From: JABDIP01 sp965250245
GTDB lineage: Bacteria; Pseudomonadota; Alphaproteobacteria; DSM-16000; Inquilinaceae
DNA length: 64,000 nt
Reading direction: 5' to 3'
NCBI GenBank assembly: GCA_965250245.1
Contig: OZ252296.1
Coordinates: 3,596,001 to 3,660,000, forward strand
Below, piece by piece: positions 8,490 to 16,941 of this stretch. The translations under genes were made by a program, and so were the position numbers. The notes beneath the pieces were generated by a model. That model did no database searches, was not told the origin of the DNA, and saw nothing but the letters and a program-made list of their open reading frames with translations. Position 1 is the first letter of the stretch, and every line of letters begins with the position of its first letter.

Positions 8490-9260
8490 ATGTCGGAACA
8501 ACCGAACGCGACCTTTCCCATCATCGACGTGACCGCCGAAACGGTCGCCGATACCGGCTTCTTCTGCCTGCAGAGCCGGCGCAAGGCGGACGGCTATCAG
8601 CGCAAGCTCGGGTGGCTGCAGCAACGGTTCGCGGAAGGCATGCGGATCAAGATGCTTGGAGGCGGCGGGAGGGGCTTCATCGAGTACATCCCCGGCGACC
8701 ATGCCTGGCGCCCCATCGAGGCCGCCGGATACATGGTCATCCACTGCATCTGGGTGGTGGGGCGCAGCAAGGGCCAGGGCGGCGGCCGGCAATTGCTGGA
8801 GGCCTGCATCGACGATGCGCGGCAGGCCGGAATGAAGGGCGTCGCCATGGTGACGAGCGAAAAGACCTGGCTGGTCGGAAAATCGTTCCTGCTCAGCCAC
8901 GGGTTCAAAGAGGTGGAGACCGCGCCGCCGGCCTTCACGCTGATGGTCAAGCCGTTCTCGGATGGGCCACTGCCACGGTTCAGCGGCGATTGGGACAACA
9001 AGGCGGCCCGCTACGGCCGTGGCCTGACGATCGTCCGCACCGACCAGTGCCCCTACATCCCGGATGCCGCGGCGCTGATGCACAAATGCGCCGCCGACAA
9101 CGGCATCGAAAGTCGCGAGGTCACCCTGACCAGCGCGGCCGACATACGCCAATCGGCGCCATCAGCTTACGGCGTCTACAACGCCGTGCTGGATGGCGCG
9201 CTCTTCAGCTATCACTGGCTGACCGAGAAGGATTTCAGCAAGCGTTTGGCGGAGCGGTAA
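8490..9260 (+). CDS. GNAT acetyltransferase with YoaP-type C-terminal domain
   Basis: A 256-residue protein. The N-terminal half (to about 150) is a GNAT acyl-CoA fold: the CoA-binding loop is VGRSKGQGGGRQLLEACIDDA, followed by a MVTSEKTW strand and a SFLLSHGFKEVE helix. The C-terminal half, including CPYIPDAAALMHKCAADNG and DGALFSYHWLTEKDF, matches the YoaP domain. It has a Cys-rich, thioredoxin-like look. I chose the ATG at 8490, giving the MSEQPN start; the frame is open from 8418. The acetylated substrate is unknown. The gene is followed immediately by the 68-bp inverted repeat. Confidence 0.8.
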   Translation: MSEQPNATFPIIDVTAETVADTGFFCLQSRRKADGYQRKLGWLQQRFAEGMRIKMLGGGGRGFIEYIPGDHAWRPIEAAGYMVIHCIWVVGRSKGQGGGRQLLEACIDDARQAGMKGVAMVTSEKTWLVGKSFLLSHGFKEVETAPPAFTLMVKPFSDGPLPRFSGDWDNKAARYGRGLTIVRTDQCPYIPDAAALMHKCAADNGIESREVTLTSAADIRQSAPSAYGVYNAVLDGALFSYHWLTEKDFSKRLAER

Positions 9261-9431
9261 ATTCAGGGACAGCTATTTTAAGGGGACAGTATACTTAACA
9301 TTTAAAGGGGACAGTATACTTAACTCATGGACTCTGACTGGGCATGCCTGGCACCAAAGTCCTATGAGTTAAGTATACTGTCCCCTTTAAATGTTAAGTA
9401 TACTGTCCCCTTAAAATAGCTGTCCCTGAAT
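9261..9431. repeat. Perfect 68-bp inverted repeat with nested direct repeats (RAYT/REP-like)
   Basis: The left arm 9261-9328 is the exact reverse complement of the right arm 9364-9431, separated by a 35-bp loop. Each arm holds two tandem copies of an A+T-rich unit, GGGGACAGTATACTTAAC: at 9282-9299 and 9307-9324 on the left, inverted on the right. The loop continues the pairing (GGACT at 9329-9333 with AGTCC at 9358-9362) and holds a GGCATGCC palindrome. The element fills the gap between the YoaP-like stop codon and the lipoprotein gene. Similar GGGGACAGTATACTTAA strings are known to me around REP-associated tyrosine transposases. No transposase is present here, so it looks like a non-autonomous element. 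Confidence 0.9.
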
Positions 9432-9441
9432 GTTCGCCGGC

Positions 9442-10572
9442 TCACATGGCCGGCGGGTTGGCCAGCACGCTGAGGGTCTCCTCCGCATCGTGGCGGCGGC
9501 GGACACGGGCGCGGGCGGCGGAGAGCCACTCGGCCCAGTCGTTGAGCTCGTAGTTCGACTCCGGCTCGGCCTGGCCCGTCGAGGACAGCGGCGTGTGGAA
9601 CACCATGCGGTAGACCGACTCATAGGCCTCCATGGCAGCCCGGAAATTGCCGGCATCCTCGGCGCAGGCGGCAAGGTTGTAGGCCACGGCCGGGTCGCGG
9701 ACGCCGGATTGCGCCATGCGCTGCCAGACGGTACAGGCGGCACCCGGCTGGCCGTCGCCGACCAGGTCCGAGGCCTGCTCGAACTGCGCCTCCTGGGCAT
9801 CCGTCAGGCTGTCGCCCTCCTTCAGGAAGGACACCTGGAAGGTCTCCGGATAGGGGGCGATGTCGCGATGGATGCGATCGGCGGCGTTCTGGGCCAGCTG
9901 GGACCGCAAGGTATCGACCGAGCGGCCGAAATCATTGTTCATCAGCCGGGTCATCAGCACCACCGGGTCATCGCCGGTCGACACGCATTCGGTGGTCGAG
10001 CGGCTGGCACGGCCGGGACGCGGATTATAGATGTTCTGTCCGGTCTCCACGTCCAGGCCCTGGGCGGCGAAATCCATGGTGACCGTGATCTCGACGCATT
10101 GCCGCACCTCGACCGAGCTGCTGACGCAGGCGCCGGCGGCATCGCGGGTATGGCAAATCTCGTTGGTCTGCGGCGGCAGAAGCTCGGTGTTGGAATCGTA
10201 GCTGGTCTGGCCCATCAGGATGGCGCGGGCGTTGACCGAGCGGGCGTAGTTCATCGCCTCGGCCGGATCGACATTGCCGATGGCGACCGAACGGCCGCCA
10301 TGCAGCCGGACCGGGCCGTGCACGTCGAAGACCGGACGGCCCTGCAGCCGCACGCGCTCCAGGCTTGAAGACAGCCGATTGGCGACGTCCTGCCCACCCT
10401 CGCCGGTGAATTCGACGACGGCGACGTCGTGGCGCATGGCGAGCTCGAGGTTTTCCGGCGCCATCATCTGCTGGCGGGAGATTTCCTGGGTGCTGCTGCA
10501 GCCGGCGAGGAACGCGGCGGCCAGTCCCGACGCGATGAGGCCCGAAACCAATCGGGAGATGCGGAAGGCCAT
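9442..10572 (-). CDS. Lipoprotein of unknown function with C-terminal TPR-like region
   Basis: A 376-residue protein with a lipoprotein signal peptide: FLAGC ends the hydrophobic stretch and the acylated Cys would be C25. The central part resembles periplasmic CsgG/LpoB-like domains by pattern (DVAVVEFTGEGGQDVANRL, then strands around a VDPAEAMNYARSVNARAILMG helix). It has several Cys residues (ICHTRDAAGAC, VRQC, TEC) that may form disulfides. Residues about 285-345 contain TPR-like helices (AVAYNLAACAEDAGNFRAAM). I do not recognise a named family with confidence. It lies 77 bp downstream of the DUF4153 gene on the same strand. Confidence 0.7.
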   Translation of the reverse strand: MAFRISRLVSGLIASGLAAAFLAGCSSTQEISRQQMMAPENLELAMRHDVAVVEFTGEGGQDVANRLSSSLERVRLQGRPVFDVHGPVRLHGGRSVAIGNVDPAEAMNYARSVNARAILMGQTSYDSNTELLPPQTNEICHTRDAAGACVSSSVEVRQCVEITVTMDFAAQGLDVETGQNIYNPRPGRASRSTTECVSTGDDPVVLMTRLMNNDFGRSVDTLRSQLAQNAADRIHRDIAPYPETFQVSFLKEGDSLTDAQEAQFEQASDLVGDGQPGAACTVWQRMAQSGVRDPAVAYNLAACAEDAGNFRAAMEAYESVYRMVFHTPLSSTGQAEPESNYELNDWAEWLSAARARVRRRHDAEETLSVLANPPAM

Positions 10573-10649
10573 GACAATGTCCTTGCTTGCTATGCGAGGG
10601 GCCCGGAATTCGGCGGCGCGCAGCCTACCGGCCGTGCCCTAATGGCCGG

Positions 10650-12461
10650 TTAATCGGGTGAACCGAGGTCCGGAACGGCCGCAGCGGAGGGCCGCAGCAG
10701 GATCGCGACCCTGATCTCCCAGAATCTCGGGCGGCCATCGACGAAGGACCCTCTCAGCCGCTCGACCCAGAGCCGCGCCTCGTGTCCGGCGACGGTATCT
10801 TCCATCACGATCCCGTCCGCGTTGGGCAGTTCGGCCCAGTCATCGCCATGGACCCTGTGCAGCCGCACGACATTCCCTGCCAAGTCGAACGTGGCCGCAT
10901 CGTCTGCACCGACCTGCACGGTGAACACGCCGGTCGATCGCTGAAAGGCCCAATACCATGACCTGCCATCCGGTCCGGTCGCCTCGCCGTCCGAAAGCTC
11001 GGAATAGCTGAACACGCGGGGAAAGATCAGTTGCTCGTACCCGTCAACAGCCAGGACGGTCTGTGCCGTGTAGAAGAATTCGGCCGTGTTCCAGTTCTTC
11101 CAGTCGATCTCCTGCGAGATGGCCGCAAGCACATCGTCCGGGTTCGCATCGTCCGCCGGAAATCCGTCGTCGAACCAGTCGTCGAGAACATGGAGACGAC
11201 CGGTACGGTTGAGGTAGCGAACAATCGAAACGACATCGCGGCGTTGGGACGGGTCGGAAACATCGGCTGTCGCGGACCGAAGGACACGGCCGTCGCCAAA
11301 GAGCCCGGCATCCGTCAGCAGCGAGACCAGCCGCCCGGTCTGGCTCTGTAGCGATACGTTGGCCGCACCCCATGGTCCGAACGCAGAAAGCGTCAGCAGC
11401 ACCGCCAGTGCGAGCGGCAGGAGAGCGAGTCGCCGGTCTTGCCATACGAGGAGAATCGCGATCGCCGATGCCAGCCAGACAGCGAGCACGCCCAGCAGGT
11501 ATCGCGGTTCGGTCACGCCATAGGCTGTCATGCGCTCCACCGCGGCGACCACGAGCAAGGCCAGCGGCAAGGCCAGGGCGTAGGGGAGGTAGCGATGGAA
11601 GAGCCGCACATGCACCGGCCCCGACCCACGCAACGGCCAGGCCACCAGATAAGTCGCAAGGCCGAACCCCGCATAGCTTGAGACGATCGTCGCGACCTGT
11701 CCGCTGGGAAGCTCCCAAAGCGCCAGGATGCGAACCAGATAGGCGTAGACGATCGCCGTGTAGCCAATGGCCAGCGGCACCAGCACGTAGGAGATCAAGA
11801 CCGACAACGCCCTTGGGCATTGCGCGCGCGCCGGTGCGTCGAAACCCAGCGGCACACGCGCCAGGGCGAGCCAGGGACAGAAAACGGCGAAGCCCGTCGT
11901 GGTGATGTCGGACCTGAGCCGGTAGGGCACCCGCCAGCCGAAGAGCTCCTCGATAGCCCACAGCGCCAACATGATGCCCAGGACGAGGATGAGCGCCGCG
12001 AGGAATGCGAAGGCGGCACCCAGCCAGGATGTCCGGTTGAAGTCCCAGAACGCCGACGTGCTCGCACCGTGGGAGAGAAACGGTGCGACCATGGCCAGGA
12101 GGATCATCGCCGGACCCAGGAACAGTATGGTCTCGCTCCCGGCGTGCAGGGCGGGCTGATCGGCGAAGACCTTGAGCGCGAGGACTCCCAGCCCGACGGA
12201 CACCAGGAGGCCATGCCGGCCAAGGCCCCAGCCTCGGCTTTCGGCGATGAGCCTCGCGGACAGCGACCAGAAGAACGCCAACACGGCGAACGTCAGAATT
12301 CGATCGACGCCATCGCTGCCGATCCCATGCGGCAACCAGTCGTGGTTCCATGCAATCCGTGTCAGACAGAACAGCAGCCCCGCTCCGAGCGGGAGCGGAA
12401 ACCGGAGCACCGTGGCCGCCATGCCGGCAAGGTGCGTGCGAAAGATGGATTGCAACGACAT
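10650..12461 (-). CDS. DUF4153 domain integral membrane protein
   Basis: A 603-residue protein with an N-terminal polytopic region of roughly ten hydrophobic segments (residues ~15-370). A soluble C-terminal part follows (~380-603, beginning near QSQTGRLVSLLTDAG). The arrangement and the opening FPLPLGAGLLFCL fit DUF4153 proteins, whose function is not established. The C-terminal region contains FYTAQTVLAVDGYEQLIFPR and looks like a beta-rich extracytoplasmic domain. ATG at 12461. It is upstream of the lipoprotein gene and could share its transcript. Confidence 0.75.
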   Translation of the reverse strand: MSLQSIFRTHLAGMAATVLRFPLPLGAGLLFCLTRIAWNHDWLPHGIGSDGVDRILTFAVLAFFWSLSARLIAESRGWGLGRHGLLVSVGLGVLALKVFADQPALHAGSETILFLGPAMILLAMVAPFLSHGASTSAFWDFNRTSWLGAAFAFLAALILVLGIMLALWAIEELFGWRVPYRLRSDITTTGFAVFCPWLALARVPLGFDAPARAQCPRALSVLISYVLVPLAIGYTAIVYAYLVRILALWELPSGQVATIVSSYAGFGLATYLVAWPLRGSGPVHVRLFHRYLPYALALPLALLVVAAVERMTAYGVTEPRYLLGVLAVWLASAIAILLVWQDRRLALLPLALAVLLTLSAFGPWGAANVSLQSQTGRLVSLLTDAGLFGDGRVLRSATADVSDPSQRRDVVSIVRYLNRTGRLHVLDDWFDDGFPADDANPDDVLAAISQEIDWKNWNTAEFFYTAQTVLAVDGYEQLIFPRVFSYSELSDGEATGPDGRSWYWAFQRSTGVFTVQVGADDAATFDLAGNVVRLHRVHGDDWAELPNADGIVMEDTVAGHEARLWVERLRGSFVDGRPRFWEIRVAILLRPSAAAVPDLGSPD

Positions 12462-12584
12462 CGCGGCCTCCGTCCGGAACTGACGGCGCCAGGGGCCACG
12501 CCGCCCCCACGGCGCGACGGCTATTGATCCAATCCGGTGTGTCGTCCGTGCGGCGAAAAATGGGCGCCGAAATGCAATCTTTGG

Positions 12585-13928
12585 TTAGAGCGCGTCGCCT
12601 GACAGTCGCGCCAGCGCCGCGGAGCGGCCGATCAGCGGCAGCAGCGCCTTGAGCTCGGGGCCGTGCTCTCGGCCGGTGAGAGCCAGGCGGAGCGGCCGGA
12701 AGAGGGCCTTGCCGCGGCGGCCCGTTGCCGATTTGACGGCCGCGGTCCAGGTGCCGAAGGTTTCGCCGTCCCAGGGTTCGGGCGGCAGGAGCTTTGCGGC
12801 CTCTGCCAGGAAATCGGGCTCTTCGGCGACCGGCTCGATCGGGCCCTTTGCCACCTGCCACCAATCGCCGATGTCGGACAGCCGCGACAGGTTGGGGCGG
12901 ACGGCGTGCCAGAAATCCGCGTCGATCTCGTGCAGGCCGAGAGCGGCGATCCGGTCGGAGACGGCAGGGAACTGGGTCTCGTGGAGGAGCCGGGCGTTGA
13001 GCCTTCCGAGCTCCTCGGGATCGAATTTCGGCGTGCCGCGGGCGAACTTGCCGAAATCGAAGGTGACGATCAGCGTATCGAGATCGGGCAAAGGCTCGAC
13101 CGGGTCCGAGGTTCCAAGACGGCCGAGCAGGCTGGCGACGGCCATGGGCTCAAGCCCGGTCTCCTCGCGCAGGGTCTCCAGGCTCAGGCTGCCGAGGCGT
13201 TTGGACAGGCTCTTGCCGGCCGCGTCGGCCAGCAGCGGCAGATGCGCGAAGGCCGGCGGCTCGGCGCCCAGCGCCTGGATGAGCTGGATATGCATGGCGG
13301 TGTTGGCGACATGGTCCTCGCCGCGCACGACATGGGTGACGGCAAGGTCGATGTCGTCGACCACCGAGCCGATGTGATAGAGCGGCCGGCCGTCCTCGCG
13401 GATCAGCACCGGGTCGGACAGGTCGCGGCCCTCGAAATGCACCGGGCCGCGCACCAGATCGGTCCAGTCGATCGCCGCGTGGTCCAGCTTGAAGCGCCAG
13501 TGGGGGTGCCGCCCCTGCCCTTGCAGCTCTGCACGCTCGGCATCCGTCAGGGCCAGGGCGGCGCGGTCGTAGATCGGCGGCAGGCCGCGCGACAGCAGGC
13601 TCTTGCGCTTCAGCGACAGCTCTTCCGGGGTCTCGTAGCAGGGGTAGAGGCGGCCATCGGCCTTCAGGCGGTTGATCGCGTCGTCGTAGCGCGCGGTGCG
13701 GTCCGACTGGCGTACGCGATCGTCCCAACGGAGGCCGAGCCAGGCCAGATCGCGATCGATCGCGTCGGCGAACTGCGGCGTGCACCGCTCACTATCCGTG
13801 TCATCGAGCCGCAGCAGGAACCGGCCGCCGGCCCTGCGCGCGAACAGCCACGCGACCAGGGCGGTGCGGGCGTTTCCGACATGCAGCAGGCCGGTCGGGC
13901 TTGGCGCGAAGCGGGTGACAACGCTCAT
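12585..13928 (-). CDS. gltX: Glutamyl-tRNA synthetase (second, short-type GluRS)
   Basis: A 447-residue class I synthetase. It has the [21 protein letters not shown] region at the N-terminus, a glutamate/tRNA pocket containing [13 protein letters not shown], and [13 protein letters not shown] in place of KMSKS. The C-terminal anticodon-binding helical domain is present, so this is not the truncated GluQ enzyme. Alphaproteobacteria often carry two GluRS genes with split duties for tRNA-Glu and tRNA-Gln. The LSKR form fits the second type, but which tRNA is charged cannot be decided here. The ATG at 13928 ([13 protein letters not shown]) has GGAAA upstream; ATG at 13943 is an alternative. Divergent from the ABC exporter. 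Confidence 0.92.
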   Translation of the reverse strand: MSVVTRFAPSPTGLLHVGNARTALVAWLFARRAGGRFLLRLDDTDSERCTPQFADAIDRDLAWLGLRWDDRVRQSDRTARYDDAINRLKADGRLYPCYETPEELSLKRKSLLSRGLPPIYDRAALALTDAERAELQGQGRHPHWRFKLDHAAIDWTDLVRGPVHFEGRDLSDPVLIREDGRPLYHIGSVVDDIDLAVTHVVRGEDHVANTAMHIQLIQALGAEPPAFAHLPLLADAAGKSLSKRLGSLSLETLREETGLEPMAVASLLGRLGTSDPVEPLPDLDTLIVTFDFGKFARGTPKFDPEELGRLNARLLHETQFPAVSDRIAALGLHEIDADFWHAVRPNLSRLSDIGDWWQVAKGPIEPVAEEPDFLAEAAKLLPPEPWDGETFGTWTAAVKSATGRRGKALFRPLRLALTGREHGPELKALLPLIGRSAALARLSGDAL

Positions 13929-14033
13929 CGGCAGGGTTTCCATTCGGGCGCAACGGCGCCGGGCGGCCGACCTATCCCGCGCCGCCGCCCCGGCTGTCAA
14001 GCATCAGGCGCGGGCTTTAAGTCTCCGAAACCA

Positions 14034-14049
14034 AATCCTTGTAAGGATT
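14034..14049. promoter_or_regulatory. Short palindrome in divergent gltX / ABC exporter intergenic region
   Basis: AATCCTT (14034-14040) and AAGGATT (14043-14049) form a perfect inverted repeat with a 2-bp centre. It is about 40 bp upstream of the ABC ATPase start and 105 bp upstream of gltX. Position and form fit an operator. No regulator is recognisable from it and chance is not excluded. Confidence 0.3.
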
Positions 14050-14087
14050 GGGCAATCGCACCGAGCTGCAGGGGCATCCGCACCGCA

Positions 14088-14840
14088 ATGACCGATCAAC
14101 CGGCCGCGCTGGACATCTCCGGCCTGAGCAAACGCTTCGACCGGCCCGCCGTGGACGGGTTGGACCTGACCGTCCGGTCCGGCGAGTTCTATGCGCTGCT
14201 GGGGCCGAACGGCGCCGGCAAGACGACCACCCTGCGGATGGTCGCCGGGCTGCTGCGGCCGGATGCGGGCGCGATCTCGGTGTTCGGGATCGACGCACTC
14301 GCCGACCCGATCGCGGCCAAACGGGTGATCGCCTGGGTGTCGGACGAGCCGATGATCTACGACAAGCTGACGCCGCTGGAGTACCTGGAGTTCGTCGCCG
14401 GGCTGTGGAGCATCGATGCCGCGACGGCCGAGGCCCGGGCGCGCGGGCTGATCGAATGGCTCGGCCTGGCGCCGCATGCCGACGAGCGCTGCCAGAGCTT
14501 CTCCAAGGGCATGCGGCAGAAGGTGGCGCTGGCCGGCGCCCTGGTGCACGAGCCGCGGCTGATCATCCTCGACGAGCCGCTGACCGGGCTCGACGCCGGC
14601 TCGGCACGGCAGGTGAAGGACGTGCTGGCGGGCCGGGTGCGCGACGGCGCGACGGTGATCATGACGACCCACATCCTGGAGGTCGCCGAGCGCATGGCCG
14701 AACGCATCGGCGTTATCGCCGCCGGTCGCCTGATCGCCGAGGGCACGCTGGAGGAATTGCGGCGGGAGAGCCGCGGCGACGGCGGCAGCCTGGAGGACAT
14801 CTTCCTGGAACTGGTCGCCGAGCAGGACGCCGCCGCCTGA
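14088..14840 (+). CDS. ABC transporter ATP-binding protein (exporter type)
   Basis: A 250-residue nucleotide-binding domain. Walker A is LGPNGAGKTTTLR (about 39-51), the signature is SFSKGMRQKVALA, Walker B is LIILDEPLTGLD, and the switch His is in TTHILEVAE. The ATPase resembles those of ABC-2-type exporters. The next gene encodes a membrane protein and starts inside this gene's stop (TGATG). The pair therefore forms a two-gene exporter. The substrate is unknown. ATG at 14088. Confidence 0.92.
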   Translation: MTDQPAALDISGLSKRFDRPAVDGLDLTVRSGEFYALLGPNGAGKTTTLRMVAGLLRPDAGAISVFGIDALADPIAAKRVIAWVSDEPMIYDKLTPLEYLEFVAGLWSIDAATAEARARGLIEWLGLAPHADERCQSFSKGMRQKVALAGALVHEPRLIILDEPLTGLDAGSARQVKDVLAGRVRDGATVIMTTHILEVAERMAERIGVIAAGRLIAEGTLEELRRESRGDGGSLEDIFLELVAEQDAAA

Positions 14841-16378
14841 TGCAGCCGGCAACGCTGACCTGGTTCGCCCGGCATGAGCTGAGCCTGGCCTGGCGCGACG
14901 GCTGGTCGATGATGACCGCCGGCAAGCGCGGACGCGAACCCATCGTGGCGGCGGCCCTGGTGGTGTTCGCGGCGCTGATGCACCTGTTGGCCTACGCGGT
15001 GATCGCGCCGGCGGCCCGGGCCGGCATCGTGCCGGACAAGGCGACCCTGACCCTGGTGACCGGCGGCGCGCTGCTGTCCTGGTCGCTGATGCTGTCCCAG
15101 GCGATGGAATCGGTGACCCGGGCCTTCTATGCCCGCGCCGATCTGGATCTGATCCTCTCTTCGCCGGCCTCGGCACGCCGGCTGTTCACGATCCGGCTCA
15201 GCGCCATCGCGCTGATCACCATGATGCTGTCGATGCTGCTGGCCGGGCCCTTCGTGAACGTGCTGGCGATCCTCGACGATCCGCGCTGGCTCGCCGCCTA
15301 TGGGGTGCTGGGCGCCATGGGCGCGGTGTCGGCGGCGCTTGCGGTGGCGGCGACGGTGGCGATGTTCCGCATCCTGGGACCGCGCCGCACCCGGCTGATC
15401 GCCCAGATCGTCGCCGCGGTGGTCGGCGCGGCCTTTGCGATCGGCGTGCAGGCGGCGGCCATCCTGACCTATGGCAAGGTCTCGCGGCTGACGCTGTTCC
15501 AGTCCGACGGCTTCATCGCCAGGACGCCGGACCTGGCGAGCCCGGTCTGGTGGCCGGCCCGGGCCGCCATGGGCGACCTGGGGCTGCTGTTCTGGGTCCT
15601 GTCCGCCAGCCTGATCGTGCTGGCCATCGCGATCAGCGTGTTCTCGGCCCGGTTCGGGGATCACGTCATTGCCGCGTCGAGCATCGGCCATGCGGCAAAG
15701 GCCAATCTGCGCCGCTTGACACGCTTCCGCCAGGCCTCGACCAAACAGGCCCTGCGCCGAAAGGAATGGGCCCTGCTGCGGCGCGATCCCTGGCTGGTCT
15801 CCCAGACCCTGATGCAGATCCTCTATCTGCTGCCGCCGGCTCTGCTGCTGTGGCGCAACTACGGCGAGGATCTCGAGACGCTGGTGATCGTCGTGCCCGT
15901 GCTGGCGATGGCGTCGGGGCAATTGGCGGGCGGCCTCGCCTGGCTGGCGGTCTCCGGCGAGGACGCGCCGGATCTGGTCTCCACGGCGCCGATCTCCGCC
16001 CGCCAGATCCTGCAGGCAAAGGTCGAGGCGGTGATGGGCGCGATGGCGATCGTCGTCGGCCCCTTGCTGCTGGCCCTGGCCTTCGCAGCGCCGGATATCG
16101 CGCTCGTGGCAACCCTGGGGATCGCGGCCGCGTCGCTCTCGGCGACGGTGATCCAGATCTGGTTCCGGGCCCAGGCAAAGCGCAGCAACTTCCGCCGCCG
16201 CCAGACCTCCTCCCGGATCGCCACATTCGCCGAGGCGATGTCGTCCATCCTGTGGGCGGCCACGGCGGGCCTGGCTGCCGCCGGGTCCTGGTTCGCCATC
16301 CTGCCCGGCATCCTGGCACTCGGCGTGCTCGGCGGCGTGCGCATGGTCCGGCCCAAGCCCGAAGGCGCGGCGGCCTAG
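14840..16378 (+). CDS. ABC exporter membrane protein
   Basis: A 512-residue protein with about ten to twelve hydrophobic segments, for example PIVAAALVVFAALMHLLAYA, LSAIALITMMLSMLLAG, and AIVVGPLLLALAFAAPDIAL. Cytoplasmic basic linkers (KANLRRLTRFRQ, ALRRKEWALLRRD) lie in the middle. The ALRRKEWALLRRDPWLVSQ segment is typical of the larger two-half permeases paired with CcmA-like ATPases. Its ATG shares one base with the ATPase stop codon, so expression is coupled. It ends 6 bp from the convergent exported-protein gene. Transported substrate unknown. Confidence 0.85.
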   Translation: MQPATLTWFARHELSLAWRDGWSMMTAGKRGREPIVAAALVVFAALMHLLAYAVIAPAARAGIVPDKATLTLVTGGALLSWSLMLSQAMESVTRAFYARADLDLILSSPASARRLFTIRLSAIALITMMLSMLLAGPFVNVLAILDDPRWLAAYGVLGAMGAVSAALAVAATVAMFRILGPRRTRLIAQIVAAVVGAAFAIGVQAAAILTYGKVSRLTLFQSDGFIARTPDLASPVWWPARAAMGDLGLLFWVLSASLIVLAIAISVFSARFGDHVIAASSIGHAAKANLRRLTRFRQASTKQALRRKEWALLRRDPWLVSQTLMQILYLLPPALLLWRNYGEDLETLVIVVPVLAMASGQLAGGLAWLAVSGEDAPDLVSTAPISARQILQAKVEAVMGAMAIVVGPLLLALAFAAPDIALVATLGIAAASLSATVIQIWFRAQAKRSNFRRRQTSSRIATFAEAMSSILWAATAGLAAAGSWFAILPGILALGVLGGVRMVRPKPEGAAA

Positions 16379-16384
16379 CCGAGC

Positions 16385-16936
16385 CTACGGATACGGAAAC
16401 CCGAATTGGAAGCCGATCAGGCGGTCGTCCTCGTAGGCGTAGGTGGCGCGGTAGACCGGCATGTTGAAGCGCCGGAGGATCGCCGACTCGCCGGCCAATT
16501 CATAGACCGCCGTGGCGCCGATCAGCTCGTCGGGCTCGCCGATCAGCGCCTCAACATCGGCGCGGACCATGCCGAGGCGGATGCCCTTGCGGCTGACGAA
16601 GGCGTCGGGCTGGCCGGGGAGGATGGGTTGGGAGAATTCCCGGCGCCGATAGCTGACCGATGCGGTCGCGACGCTGTAGCGCTCGCTGCCCGGATGAACG
16701 GTCAACGTGAGCACCTGGCTGCCATCGGCGTTGGAAAAGCGGAACAGGGTAGAGGCGGCCGCCTGGACCTGTGCACCGTCCGCGCCCGACAGGACCGGCC
16801 CGGTCTCCGCGGGCGACAGCAAAGGAAGCCCGTTGATGGCCAGGTCGACGATCGCATCGCTGGCGGCCCCGGCCGGCGATGCCGAAGCGGACATGGCCAG
16901 CAAGGCAGCCGCGATCAACCCATTGAAGCGCCGCAT
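16385..16936 (-). CDS. Exported protein of unknown function
   Basis: A 183-residue protein with a clear signal peptide (MRRFNGLIAAALLAMSASASPAGA, cleavage after about residue 24). The mature part is small and apparently beta-rich, with Gly/Asp turns. Its C-terminal half contains LGMVRADVEALIGEPDE, a helix-turn arrangement like the BamE/SmpA fold seen in outer-membrane accessory proteins, and it ends in aromatic YEDDRLIGFQFGFPYP. That resemblance is only suggestive. It lies 5 bp downstream of nadE on the same strand, so the two may be co-transcribed. No named family recognised. Confidence 0.65.
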   Translation of the reverse strand: MRRFNGLIAAALLAMSASASPAGAASDAIVDLAINGLPLLSPAETGPVLSGADGAQVQAAASTLFRFSNADGSQVLTLTVHPGSERYSVATASVSYRRREFSQPILPGQPDAFVSRKGIRLGMVRADVEALIGEPDELIGATAVYELAGESAILRRFNMPVYRATYAYEDDRLIGFQFGFPYP

Positions 16937-16941
16937 GGCTC

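Noticed and set aside
12663..14087. Upstream extension of the ABC ATPase frame back across gltX
   Set aside because: The extension is antisense to gltX and reads as low-complexity sequence. The true ATPase starts at the ATG at 14088.
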